DNA of 64,000 nt, taken from positions 62,001 to 126,000 of the forward strand of contig NZ_CP046315.1 of assembly GCF_009730335.1 (NCBI RefSeq). Direction: 5' to 3'. Within the stretch, counting starts at the first letter, position 1; each line of letters starts with the position of its first letter. This DNA is from Schaalia odontolytica. GTDB lineage: Bacteria; Actinomycetota; Actinomycetes; Actinomycetales; Actinomycetaceae. Made by a program: the position numbers and the translations under genes. Below are positions 51,193 through 59,764 of this stretch, piece after piece. The notes under the pieces are model-generated. The model saw only the letters and a program-made list of their open reading frames with translations, did not search any database and had not been told where the DNA came from.

Positions 51193-51224
51193 GGTGCGGG
51201 GGCCGGTTTCCCGACCCCCGCACC
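51193..51224 (-). terminator. Terminator of the nrdHIE cluster
   Basis: GGTGCGGGGG (51193-51202) pairs with CCCCCGCACC (51215-51224). It lies 22 nt after the nrdE stop. An exact 14-mer (51168-51181) lies just beyond. Confidence 0.75.
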
Positions 51225-51245
51225 ACCCGACAAACGGGCGTCACG

Positions 51246-53402
51246 TCACAGCATGCAGGACACGCAGCCCTCGACCTCCGTGCCCTCCAGGGCCATCTGG
51301 CGCAAGCGCATGTAGTACAGGGTCTTAATGCCCTTCTTCCACGCGTAGATGTAGGACTTGTTCAGGTCACGCGTCGTCACCGTATCCGGGTAGAACAGCG
51401 TGAGCGACAGGCCCTGATCCACGTGCTGGGTGGCCACAGCGTAGGTGTCGATGATCTTCTCCGGGCCGATCTCATACGCGTCCTGGTAGTACTCCAGGTT
51501 CTCGTTCGACATGTAGGGCGCCGGGTAGTAGACGCGGCCAATCTTGCCTTCCTTACGGATCTCCACGCGGGACACGATCGGGTGAATCGACGACGTCGAG
51601 TTGTTGATGTACGAGATGGAACCCGTCGGAGGCACAGCCTGCAGGTTCTGGTTATACATGCCGTACTTGGCGACGTCAGCCGCCAGGGCCTCCCAGTCCG
51701 CCTGGGTCGGGACCTTGATCGACGAGGCGGCGAGCAGCTCGCGGCACTTGTCCGTGGTGGGGGCCCACTCCTCGTCAATGTACTTGCGGAAGAACTCGCC
51801 CGATGCGTACTTCGACTCCTCGAAGCCCTCGAAGGTCTCGCCGCGCTCACGCGCGATCTTGCACGAGGCCTTGATGGCCTCGAACAGGACCGTCATGAAG
51901 TACATGTTCGTGAAGTCGAGGGCCTCCTCGGACCCGTAGTGCACGTGCTCGCGCGCCAGGTAACCGTGCAGGTTCATCTGGCCCAGGCCGATCGCGTGGC
52001 TCATCGCGTTGCCGCGGGCGATCGACGGCACCGAGCCGATGTCCGACAGGTCCGAGACGGCCGTCAGGCCGCGGATCGCCATCTCGATCGTCTTCGAGAA
52101 GTCCGGGGAATCCATGGTCTTCGCAATGTTGAGCGAGCCCAGGTTGCAGGAGATGTCCTTGCCGACGTGGTCGTAGGACAGGTCATCGTTGTAGGTCGAG
52201 GCCTCGGACACCTGCAGGATCTCCGAGCACAGGTTCGACATGGTGATGCGACCCTTGATCGGGTTGGCCTTGTTCACCGTGTCCTCGAAGACGATATAGG
52301 GGTAGCCGGACTCGAACTGGATCTCCGCGATCGTCTGGAAGAAACGACGAGCGTTGATCTTGCGCTTGTGGATACGGCCGTCGTCCACCATCTCGTGGTA
52401 CTTCTCCGTCACCGAAATCTCGGAGAAAGGCACGCCGTACACGCGCTCCACGTCGTAGGGACTGAACAGGTACATGTCCTCGTTCTTGCGGGCCAGCTCG
52501 AACGTGATATCCGGGATGACGACGCCCAGGGACAGCGTCTTGATGCGGATCTTCTCATCCGCGTTCTCACGCTTGGTGTCCAGGAACTGCATGATGTCCG
52601 GGTGGTGCGCGTGCAGGTACACAGCGCCCGCGCCCTGACGCGCACCCAGCTGGTTCGCGTAGGAGAAGGAGTCCTCGAGCAGCTTCATGACGGGCACGAC
52701 GCCGCTGGACTGGTTCTGAATCTTCTTAATCGGAGCGCCCGACTCGCGCAGGTTCGTCAGCTGCAGGGCGACACCGCCGCCGCGCTTGGACAGCTGCAGG
52801 GCCGAGTTGATGCCGCGCGCGATCGACTCCATGTTGTCCTCGATGCGCAGCAGGAAGCAGGAGACCAGCTCGCCGCGCGCCGCCTTACCGGCGTTGAGGA
52901 AGGTCGGGGTGGCCGGCTGGAAGCGGCCCGTCATGATCTCATCCACGAAGCTGCGAGCAAGCTCGATGTCGCCGCGCGCCAGGTACAGCGACACCATGGC
53001 GACACGATCCTCGAAGCGCTCCAGGTAGCGCTTACCGTCGAAGGTCTTGAGCGTGTACGACGTGTAGTACTTGAACGCGCCCAGGAACGTCGGGAAGCGG
53101 AACTTGTGGGCGTAAGCCTGCTTGTACAGCTCCTTGATGTCCGCGAAGTCGTACTGGTCCAGGACGTGCTTCTCGTAGTAGCCCTCGTCCACCAGATACT
53201 TCAGCTTCTCTTCCAGGTCGTGGAAGAACACCGTGTTCTGGTTGACGTGCTGAAGGAAGTACTGGCGAGCCGCCGCACGGTCCGCGTCGAACTGGATGCG
53301 TCCGTTCGCGTCGTACAGGTTAAGCTGCGCATTCAGCGCGTGGTAGTCCAGCTCCGGGGAGGGAGCTTCCTCTACGCCTGTGTCGGTGTAGTTTTCTGCC
53401 AA
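51246..53402 (-). CDS. nrdE: Class Ib ribonucleotide reductase alpha subunit
   Basis: A 718-residue catalytic subunit that reduces ribonucleoside diphosphates. The N-terminal part matches NrdE ([33 protein letters not shown]). The active-site region [21 protein letters not shown] holds the Cys-Asn-x-x-Glu radical residues. The C-terminus ends EGCVSCML, the redox-active Cys pair reduced by NrdH. No N-terminal ATP-cone is present, as usual for class Ib. It overlaps nrdI by 31 bp. The beta subunit NrdF is not in this window. Confidence 0.96.
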   Translation of the reverse strand: MAENYTDTGVEEAPSPELDYHALNAQLNLYDANGRIQFDADRAAARQYFLQHVNQNTVFFHDLEEKLKYLVDEGYYEKHVLDQYDFADIKELYKQAYAHKFRFPTFLGAFKYYTSYTLKTFDGKRYLERFEDRVAMVSLYLARGDIELARSFVDEIMTGRFQPATPTFLNAGKAARGELVSCFLLRIEDNMESIARGINSALQLSKRGGGVALQLTNLRESGAPIKKIQNQSSGVVPVMKLLEDSFSYANQLGARQGAGAVYLHAHHPDIMQFLDTKRENADEKIRIKTLSLGVVIPDITFELARKNEDMYLFSPYDVERVYGVPFSEISVTEKYHEMVDDGRIHKRKINARRFFQTIAEIQFESGYPYIVFEDTVNKANPIKGRITMSNLCSEILQVSEASTYNDDLSYDHVGKDISCNLGSLNIAKTMDSPDFSKTIEMAIRGLTAVSDLSDIGSVPSIARGNAMSHAIGLGQMNLHGYLAREHVHYGSEEALDFTNMYFMTVLFEAIKASCKIARERGETFEGFEESKYASGEFFRKYIDEEWAPTTDKCRELLAASSIKVPTQADWEALAADVAKYGMYNQNLQAVPPTGSISYINNSTSSIHPIVSRVEIRKEGKIGRVYYPAPYMSNENLEYYQDAYEIGPEKIIDTYAVATQHVDQGLSLTLFYPDTVTTRDLNKSYIYAWKKGIKTLYYMRLRQMALEGTEVEGCVSCML

Positions 53403-53788
53403 AACTGTTCCAGTCCTTCGCGAACTCTGGAGACGTCCTCGGGCGTACCGAGGAGCTCGAACTTATACATGTGGGGGACCCCCAGCTTGGCCGCGATGAT
53501 GTCGCCCGCGATGCAGTAGGCCTTGCCGAAGTTGGTGTTTCCCGACGAGATGACGCCCCTGCACAGGACTCGATTGTCGGGGTCATTGAGGAACCTGATG
53601 ACCTGCTTGGGCACCGCTCCCTTGATATTTCCACCGCCGTAGGTGGGCACGATGAGCACGTACTCGTCGGTCACGCGCAGGGGTTCATCCTTGGGAAGCA
53701 ACGGGATTCGCGCCGCCGGGAGGCCGAGTTTTTCGACAAAACGGCGGGTATTGCCCGTCGCCGACGAGAAGTAGACGACGCTGCCCAT
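53372..53788 (-). CDS. nrdI: Flavodoxin-like NrdI
   Basis: A 138-residue flavoprotein. The FMN-phosphate loop is [17 protein letters not shown] at the N-terminus, with LIVPTYGGG and [18 protein letters not shown] as the other FMN loops, all typical NrdI. It supplies superoxide for assembly of the dimanganese-tyrosyl cofactor of NrdF. It overlaps nrdE by 31 bp and is translationally coupled. Confidence 0.95.
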   Translation of the reverse strand: MGSVVYFSSATGNTRRFVEKLGLPAARIPLLPKDEPLRVTDEYVLIVPTYGGGNIKGAVPKQVIRFLNDPDNRVLCRGVISSGNTNFGKAYCIAGDIIAAKLGVPHMYKFELLGTPEDVSRVREGLEQFWQKTTPTQA

Positions 53789-53981
53789 GATGATCCTTCC
53801 TGCTTGGCGGGATGCTGAACCTCTAGTGTCTCACCCCCGAGGCCCGGGCGGCGGGTCCTCACGGCCAGTTGGCTGCTCATTTCCCCGCATCGATGATGCG
53901 TTTCACTCCTCGCCGATGCGAGCGCGTGCGTGCCGTTTCCGCGTGAGTGAGCCCCGGCCTCGTTCCCGCCCAGATACGCGA

Positions 53982-54007
53982 AAGTCCCAGCCTCGCGACC
54001 GGGACTT
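53982..54007 (-). terminator. Hairpin between nrdH and nrdI
   Basis: AAGTCCC (53982-53988) and GGGACTT (54001-54007) form a 7-bp stem 12 nt past the nrdH stop. It may attenuate or stabilise nrdH mRNA. A one-mismatch 14-mer lies at 53951-53964. The rest of the 230-bp gap has no gene. Confidence 0.45.
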
Positions 54008-54018
54008 GTCGGCGCGAC

Positions 54019-54270
54019 TCAGGCCTGCAGCGCCAGGGGGGCAGCTGCGGCGGCGACAGCCTTGATGCGGTCGGGGCGGAAGCCGGACCAGTGATCCTCG
54101 CCGGCCACGACGACGGGCGCCTGCTGGTAGCCGAGGCCCTTAATGAAGGCGAGGGATTCCGCGTCCTGGGTGACGTCGATCTTCTCGTAGGAGACGCCCT
54201 GCTTGTCGAGGGCGCGGTAGGTCGCGTCGCACTGGGGGCAGCGGGGCTTGGAGTAGACTGTGATCGACAT
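54019..54270 (-). CDS. nrdH: Glutaredoxin-like NrdH
   Basis: An 83-residue redoxin and electron donor to NrdE. It begins MSITVYSKPRCPQCDATYRALD with the C-P-Q-C active site (Cys11 and Cys14), and has GYQQAPVVVAGEDHWSGFRPD, the NrdH signature W-S-G-F-R. AAGGAG lies upstream of ATG 54270. It opens the nrdHI(E) operon, under a promoter region with many CTAGGGG boxes. Confidence 0.95.
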   Translation of the reverse strand: MSITVYSKPRCPQCDATYRALDKQGVSYEKIDVTQDAESLAFIKGLGYQQAPVVVAGEDHWSGFRPDRIKAVAAAAAPLALQA

Positions 54271-54384
54271 GTTCGTGTCTCCTTGCGGCTCAAGGCCGGA
54301 CGTTGGCATCCTGCGTTGTCTTTCTGGCGGCTCGTTCGCCGCGAACACCACAACACTACACCTCGTGGCCACCCACGCAAGCGA

Positions 54385-54923
54385 CCCCTAGATGTTGTGT
54401 GCGCCGCCCCTACTGTGGACGAGGCGGGAGGGGTCTGTGGATGGAGCGAGCGGTCAGGATCTCGGAGGCACCTTTGCGGTTTGTCGCCCCCTCAACACAG
54501 GTGGGCGAAGATGCGCGCAAACATTGGGGTTTGCAACTAACCCACGGGCATATCTAGGGGCTTCCAACACCCTCACACACACCTGTGCACCCTGTGGACA
54601 AGCACATCATCACCCTGTGTATAACCACCTGCCAACCACCTGAAAGATGTCGAGCATCACACTCTTTGGTGGATACCTTGGGCGTGTCGCACCCGAACAT
54701 CTAGGGGTCGTTGGTGACTAAGTGCCCCTAGATATAGGGGTGAGTGGCATTTTCGGCGAAATGGCTGGAATCTCGCGGAAATGCGATCACAGGGGGCCTG
54801 AGTGATGTGCCGACACGCGCCTCCAACGGGAGATGCCCCTCGATCGAGGGGATCGCACGAGCCCTACATCTAGGGGGGACGCGACCTAGACCAAGGGGCT
54901 AACGCTCGACCAACATCTAGGGC
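54385..54923. promoter_or_regulatory. nrd control region: CTAGGGG (NrdR-like) and DnaA-like boxes
   Basis: CCCCTAG/CTAGGGG cores occur at 54385, 54554, 54701, 54725, 54870 and 54917. The best are CCCCTAGATATAGGGG (54725-54740, near-palindrome) and CCCCTAGATGTTGTGT (54385-54400). Both resemble the NrdR box (acaCwAtATaTwGtgt). The box at 54692-54707 lies 33 bp from 54725, close to the spacing of NrdR box pairs. A perfect palindrome CCCCTCGATCGAGGGG is at 54836-54851. Boxes TGTGGACAA (54593) and TGTGTATAA (54616) are one mismatch from the DnaA consensus. No gene is seen between 54271 and 55675. Confidence 0.6.
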
Positions 54924-55022
54924 ATGGATACTCCCTGTATCAAGGCAGCACCTCCCAGGCACTGCACACCAGTAGGCTCTGCCACTCGACAAGACGCGCC
55001 CGGCACCGCCCCGCGACGGCTT

Positions 55023-55416
55023 CCCCGCGACAAAGTTCGCCCGGCACGGGCCATCACGGGCTCACCCGCGAAAAACTTCGCCCGGCACGCCATAAAACGC
55101 CATTTCTGGGGCATTTTTCGTGCGCTGGGCGAACTTCTTCGCGCTCGCGTCCACCATCAGAACGAGCAGGGCGAACTTTTTCGCGCGCAAGACGCGGCGA
55201 CGTGGCGATATTGAAACCAACAACACCACTGCAACCGCTAATGCAGGTCAGTATGAAACCCCCATCACCACTGCGCGCCCCTGAACAACAACCAATGAAA
55301 CCAACAACACCACTGCGACCAACAAACACACCAAAACCGCCCGATTCTCACCCGCAAAGGCGACACCGGTTTCAACCCCAGGCACGTACGAGCGAGCAAA
55401 GGCGACAGGGGTTTCA
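55023..55416. repeat. Phased site array, copy 3 of the composite intergenic element
   Basis: CGCCC boxes at 55038 and 55079; inverted GGGCG boxes at 55127 and 55169; direct TGAAACC-N5-CACC sites at 55212, 55254 and 55296; inverted sites at 55359-55374 and 55401-55416. Spacings equal those of copy 1 exactly (41, 48, 42, 43, 42, 42, 63, 42). The sequence is close to copy 1 over the whole repeat block. Confidence 0.85.
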
Positions 55417-55429
55417 AGGAACCGAACCG

Positions 55430-55665
55430 CCTGGTCTACGGGGCCTGGCCGCGGTGCCGGTGGGCGGCGGCGGGGCCTGGCCGGGCTTCAAGACGACGCG
55501 CCGAGCCGAAGGCTCGCGGCTCGGACGACTCGCGGGCGGGCCGCCGCCCACAGGCACACACAGCGGCCCGGCCCCACAAAGCACACGCGGCGGCTGGAAA
55601 TCACGCGGGCGGCCGGGCCATCCGGCGCCCGGAACACCAGCGGCGCAACAAGCACCGCCACAGGA
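55430..55665. repeat. Hairpin and 3'-end module, copy 3
   Basis: The hairpin spans 55454-55557: outer arm GTGCCGGTGGGCGGCGGC against GCCGCCGCCCACAGGCAC with one mismatch; the inner arm differs from the other copies (AGACGACGCGCCGAGC). The 3'-end module is at 55624-55659 and the patatin stop is at 55676. Confidence 0.8.
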
Positions 55666-55675
55666 AAAGGAAAGC

Positions 55676-56608
55676 CTACAGCCCCAGGAACGCCTTGATC
55701 GCGGGCATTTCGCGCACAGCCTGCACCAGGCCGGCACGGTAGGTGGCCTCGAGGCGCTCGCGCCGCGACTCGGTGTTGTTGATCCACAGGTTGTCGGGGG
55801 CGAACACGTAGGCCTGGCCTCGTTCTTCGAGCTCGAAGAGGAGGCGGCGTCCCGCGTTGTAGCGGTCGGGGCGCCGGGCCACGCCCTCGAACACGGAGGG
55901 GAACTGACGGTAGGCGGTGCGCAGGAGGGCACCGACGCTGGCGGGCATGGGACCCTTAACGTAGTCGCGGGGGCGAGTGAGGACGACGAGGAGCTTGCGG
56001 TAGCCCTCGCGCAGGGGCTGATCGAAGGGCAGGCCACCGTTGGGTCCTAGTGCACCATCGACGTAGGTGTCGCCCTCGATCTCGACGGGCGGCATGAGGA
56101 CGGGCAGCGTGGAGGAGGCGCGGATGATGGGGCCGAGCGTGTCCAGTGAGCTCATGTCTTCCTTGGAGAACCAGCGCACCTCGCCGCGCGACGCGTTGAA
56201 GGCGGCGACGCGAGTGCGCGCCGGGTTGGCAAGAAAAGCGTCCATGTTGAAGGGGTAGGCACCATCGGGGTAGCAGACTCGCTCGTAGATGTACTCGGCG
56301 TTGAAGTAGCCGTGCCCCTTTCGGAAGTGTTTGAGGCCACCGAACTCTGGGTCGTCAACCAGGTCAACGAAGGTCGCGTGCGAGCGGGCGGCGTCGCGGG
56401 AGGTGAAGTTGCACAGGTGGCTGGAGCCCGCGGAGACGCCCGAGATGTGGGGGAAGTTGATGCCTTCGGCGATGAGTCGGCTCACGAGTGCGGCCGTGTA
56501 GGCGTTGCGCATGCCGCCGCCTTCGAACACGAGGGCGGTGTCATCGATGGTGACCATCGTGGCGATGGACTCTTCGGGGGTCGGGTAGTGCTCTGGCGTT
56601 TCCTTCAC
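55676..56608 (-). CDS. Patatin-like phospholipase (YjjU/RssA-like)
   Basis: A 310-residue lipid acyl hydrolase. The oxyanion loop is ALVFEGGGMRNAYTAALV, the nucleophile elbow is ISGVSAGSSHLCNF (G-x-S-x-G), and the second dyad residue lies in YVDGALGPNGGLP (D-G-A/G). WFSKEDMSSLDTLGPIIRASSTLPVLMPPV matches the YjjU-type middle region. Cytosolic; its substrate is unknown. The composite repeat follows the stop. Confidence 0.87.
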   Translation of the reverse strand: MKETPEHYPTPEESIATMVTIDDTALVFEGGGMRNAYTAALVSRLIAEGINFPHISGVSAGSSHLCNFTSRDAARSHATFVDLVDDPEFGGLKHFRKGHGYFNAEYIYERVCYPDGAYPFNMDAFLANPARTRVAAFNASRGEVRWFSKEDMSSLDTLGPIIRASSTLPVLMPPVEIEGDTYVDGALGPNGGLPFDQPLREGYRKLLVVLTRPRDYVKGPMPASVGALLRTAYRQFPSVFEGVARRPDRYNAGRRLLFELEERGQAYVFAPDNLWINNTESRRERLEATYRAGLVQAVREMPAIKAFLGL

Positions 56609-56636
56609 GTTTCGACCCTACCGTCGCACCTTCAAC

Positions 56637-57212
56637 CTACGCGCGCGTATGCCCGGTGAAGACCACGTAGTGGTAGAAGAAGAAGCGGAACGCGGTGCCC
56701 AGGGCGAAGCCGACGACGTAGACGGCGATGTTGTCAGCCAGCGCCGAGGCGAACCCGAGGATGTGGTGGGTGAACAGGAGGCAGAACTGGGAGATGCCGA
56801 TGCCGCAGGCGTTCGCGAAGAAGAAGAGGATGGCCTCGCGCGTGGCGTTCTCCCGCGTGCGGCCGCGGTAGGTCCACAGGCGGTTGGCGATCCACGAGTA
56901 GAGGGTCGCGGTCGCGGCGGCGACGAATTGCGCGGTGTTGGGGTGCCCAGCGAGGAAGCCGAGCGGCCCGTGCTGGAGCAGGTTGAACAGGCCCGCGTCG
57001 ACGATGTAGGCGGTGGCCCCGACCATGCCGAACTGGATGAACTCACGCACCCAGGCGAGGAGTCGGCGCGTCAGGCTCAGGGACGAGGCCGCGGCCGCTC
57101 CCCCCTCAGCCTGCCCTCGGGTGCCGGGCTGGGTGGGTAAGGGGTCGCGGGGGCGCGCGGCCACGGGGTCGAGCGCGGCAGTGGACCCGTGCAGGCAGTG
57201 TTCGTCTCTCAC
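56637..57212 (-). CDS. GtrA-like membrane protein
   Basis: A 191-residue protein with a polar N-terminal part (about 55 residues) and four transmembrane helices. FIQFGMVGATAYIVDAGLFNLL is the GtrA first helix, SWIANRLWTYRGRT the connecting loop, and ADNIAVYVVGFALGTAFRFFFYHYVVF the last pair. GtrA proteins help flip polyprenyl-linked sugars or act in surface-polysaccharide synthesis. The start at GTG 57212 is uncertain. It lies 28 nt upstream of the patatin gene on the same strand. Confidence 0.82.
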   Translation of the reverse strand: MRDEHCLHGSTAALDPVAARPRDPLPTQPGTRGQAEGGAAAASSLSLTRRLLAWVREFIQFGMVGATAYIVDAGLFNLLQHGPLGFLAGHPNTAQFVAAATATLYSWIANRLWTYRGRTRENATREAILFFFANACGIGISQFCLLFTHHILGFASALADNIAVYVVGFALGTAFRFFFYHYVVFTGHTRA

Positions 57213-57273
57213 TCCCCTAGTGTCGCACGGCCTCGCCGCTGTTTCGTGGATCCCCAACAGTTGGCCCCGCCCC

Positions 57274-57279
57274 TAAGAT
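57274..57279 (+). promoter_or_regulatory. -10 box for a leaderless S9-peptidase transcript
   Basis: TAAGAT ends 7 nt before the ATG at 57287, and no ribosome site is present. Confidence 0.4.
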
Positions 57280-57286
57280 GGTGCCC

Positions 57287-59689
57287 ATGACTGACACGAC
57301 CACGCGTAACACACGGCCTTCGTCAACTCCCCCGGTCGCCCCCAAGCGGTACGGGTACCGGGTGCGCGACCAGTTCGGCCAGCATTTCGATGACCCGTGG
57401 GACTGGTTGCGTGACGGCGAGGATCCCGAGGTCAGGGCTCATTTGGAGGCGGAGAACGCGTGGGCGGACACGGTGACGGCGCCGACGCGCGAGGCGGCCG
57501 CGCGCCTCGTGGAGGAGGTCAAGGCCTCCACGGCGCTCACCGACGTGACGGTTCCGATCCGCGAGGGCGAGTTCTGGTATTTCCGGCGTTTCGCGGAGGG
57601 CCAGTCCTACGCGACGCATCACCGCGCGCCGGTGGAGCGCGACGAGGCCGGGGCACCGGTCCCGCTCGTCCCCCAACCGGGCGTGCCAGCGCGGGGCGAG
57701 GAGCTCCTCGTCGATGAGAACGAGTGGGCGCGCGGGCAGGAGTTTTTCCGCCTGGCGGACATGTACCCGTCCCCGGATGGGCGTCTGATCGCGTGGGCGC
57801 GGGACACTAGCGGGGATGAGCGCTACACGTGGGTCGTGCAGGAGGCGTCGGGCCGCGTCATCGACGAGGCCGTGGTGGACGCCGGGTACGGCTTCGCATG
57901 GGCGGATGATTCCGCTTCCTTTATCTACATGGGCGTGGACGACGCGTGGCGCGCGTGCGACGCGTGGCTGCACCGCGTGGGCACGCCGCGTGAGGCCGAC
58001 GAGCTGCTGCTGGTGGAGCCGGACGAGGGCTTCGAGATGGGGTTCGCTCCCTCGGGTTTCCCGGGGCACGTCGTCATTCACGCCTCGTCGTCGACGGCGG
58101 GCCGCGCGTGGCTGTGGCTGCCCGCCCACCCGTCCGTGCGCCCGCTTCCGCTCATGCCGGTGCGCCCGCGCACGCTGGTGTCGGCGGATTCGGCGGGGGA
58201 TCGCCTGTTCATCGTGCACACGGGGCTGACGCAGGAGGGCTCGCTCGCGCAGGCGATGCTGCCCGCCGGGGGGTCGCCCGAGGCCTTGGCACAGTTGGGC
58301 GTTACTTCTTCCTCCGCGTATAGTCGCCAAGCGCTGGCGGATCGCACGCCGGGCACTCCCCTGCCGGAGGACGAGCCCGCGCCCCTCGCTCCGTTTGAGT
58401 CCTGGGAGCCGCTGCGCAGCCCCGGCCCCGGCGAGCGCATCACCGACGTCGAGGCCCACGCGGACTACGTGGCGCTCTCGCTTCGTTCGGGCTCTCTCAC
58501 GCAGGTCGACGTGTGGGATCGCCGCGAGCCCACGCCCACGTGGCGACGCGTAGAGGTGGACGCCCCGGTGCGCACAATCGCGACCGTGCCGACCCCGTGG
58601 AAGGATCCGCTTCGGGTTGAGTTCCAGTCACAGACCGTGCCACCGACGGTCGCCGAGGTGTTGCTGCCGAACACGGCCCCGGCCTCGTCCTCCGAGACCT
58701 CGGCGCTGAGCGTGCGGACCCTGCGCACCCGCGAGGCGCCCGGCTGGGACCCCGCCGAGTACGTTGAGGAGCGCGTGTGGGTGGTCGCACGCGACGGTGC
58801 CGCCCGCATCCCCGTCACCCTCATCCACCATCGCGACGCGCGCCCGGACGGCACGCACGCGGGCTGGCAGATCGGGTACGGCTCGTACGAGGTCAGCTAC
58901 GACCCCGAGTTCGAGACCCTGCGTCTGCCGATCCTGCGCCGCGTCGTCTACGCGATCGCGCACGTGCGCGGCGGCGGCGAGATGGGCCGCTCCTGGTACG
59001 AGGACGGCAAGGAGCTGGTCAAGGAGCACACCTTCACGGACTTCATCGACGTGGCCGACTGGCTGGTCGACTCCGGGTGGGTGGCGCCCGGTCGCCTGGT
59101 CGCGGAGGGCCGCAGCGCCGGAGGCCTGCTCATGGGCGCGGTCACCAACGCAGCACCCGACCGCTTCCGCGCAATCCTCGCGGGCGTGCCCTTCGTGGAC
59201 GCGCTCTCGACGATCCTGGACCCGACCCTGCCGCTCACCGTCGGCGAATGGGAGGAGTGGGGCAATCCGCTGACCTCGCGCGCCGTGTTCGACGCGATGA
59301 GCCGCTACACGCCGTACGAGAACGTGCCCGACGGCGCGCTCCTGCCCGCGGTCATGGCGACGACGTCGGTCAACGACACGCGCGTCGAGTTCGTCGAGCC
59401 CACCAAGTGGGTGCAGCGCCTGCGCGAGGCCACCGGCCAGGTTCCCTCCACGGACGAGGCCGGGGCTGGGCAGCGCTGCAATTGCTGCGATTCAGGGACT
59501 GGCGAGGTGAGCGTAAGCGGGGAGGCCAGCCACGGCCTCGTCGCCGCGCGCGACCCGTTTGAGCGGCCCATCATTCTGCGCACCGAGATGGTCGCCGGGC
59601 ACGCCGGCCCGTCCGGGCGCGAGGGCCGGTGGGCGGCGCGCTGCGAGGAGTTCGCCTTCGCGCTCGGCCAGGTGGGCATCACTTTGTAA
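57287..59689 (+). CDS. Prolyl oligopeptidase family (S9, oligopeptidase B-like) serine peptidase
   Basis: About 800 residues; oligopeptidase B proteins are usually about 700. The N-terminal propeller starts after PPVAPKRYGYRVRDQFGQHFDDPWDWLRD. The catalytic domain has VEGRSAGGLLMGAVTN-type sequence (here AEGRSAGGLLMGAVTN, nucleophile Ser), the acid near TTSVNDTRVEFVEPTKW and the His in MVAGHAGPSGREG. Three 14-mers (57641, 58676, 59453) encode linkers RDEAGAP, NTAPASSS and TDEAGAG, and the last is followed by a CNCC-containing insertion just before the His loop. A cytosolic endopeptidase for short peptides. ATG 57287 preferred to 57278. Confidence 0.9.
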   Translation: MTDTTTRNTRPSSTPPVAPKRYGYRVRDQFGQHFDDPWDWLRDGEDPEVRAHLEAENAWADTVTAPTREAAARLVEEVKASTALTDVTVPIREGEFWYFRRFAEGQSYATHHRAPVERDEAGAPVPLVPQPGVPARGEELLVDENEWARGQEFFRLADMYPSPDGRLIAWARDTSGDERYTWVVQEASGRVIDEAVVDAGYGFAWADDSASFIYMGVDDAWRACDAWLHRVGTPREADELLLVEPDEGFEMGFAPSGFPGHVVIHASSSTAGRAWLWLPAHPSVRPLPLMPVRPRTLVSADSAGDRLFIVHTGLTQEGSLAQAMLPAGGSPEALAQLGVTSSSAYSRQALADRTPGTPLPEDEPAPLAPFESWEPLRSPGPGERITDVEAHADYVALSLRSGSLTQVDVWDRREPTPTWRRVEVDAPVRTIATVPTPWKDPLRVEFQSQTVPPTVAEVLLPNTAPASSSETSALSVRTLRTREAPGWDPAEYVEERVWVVARDGAARIPVTLIHHRDARPDGTHAGWQIGYGSYEVSYDPEFETLRLPILRRVVYAIAHVRGGGEMGRSWYEDGKELVKEHTFTDFIDVADWLVDSGWVAPGRLVAEGRSAGGLLMGAVTNAAPDRFRAILAGVPFVDALSTILDPTLPLTVGEWEEWGNPLTSRAVFDAMSRYTPYENVPDGALLPAVMATTSVNDTRVEFVEPTKWVQRLREATGQVPSTDEAGAGQRCNCCDSGTGEVSVSGEASHGLVAARDPFERPIILRTEMVAGHAGPSGREGRWAARCEEFAFALGQVGITL

Positions 59690-59692
59690 CAA

Positions 59693-59760
59693 GTGGGGGG
59701 CGGTCTTCGTTGGAAGACCGCCCCCCACTATCGCGCCGCGCACGTTGGGGCGCGATAGTG
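59693..59760. terminator. Bidirectional terminator with two overlapping stems
   Basis: GTGGGGGGCGGTCTTC (59693-59708) pairs perfectly with GAAGACCGCCCCCCAC (59713-59728). A second stem, CACTATCGCGCC (59726-59737) with GGCGCGATAGTG (59749-59760), shares CAC 59726-59728 with the first, so the two stems cannot both be complete. They separate the convergent S9 peptidase and the first tandem paralogue. Confidence 0.75.
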
Positions 59761-59764
59761 GGCC

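Noticed and set aside
41895-55665. The composite repeat as a classical insertion sequence
   Set aside because: No transposase frame, no consistent terminal inverted repeat and no visible target-site duplication.
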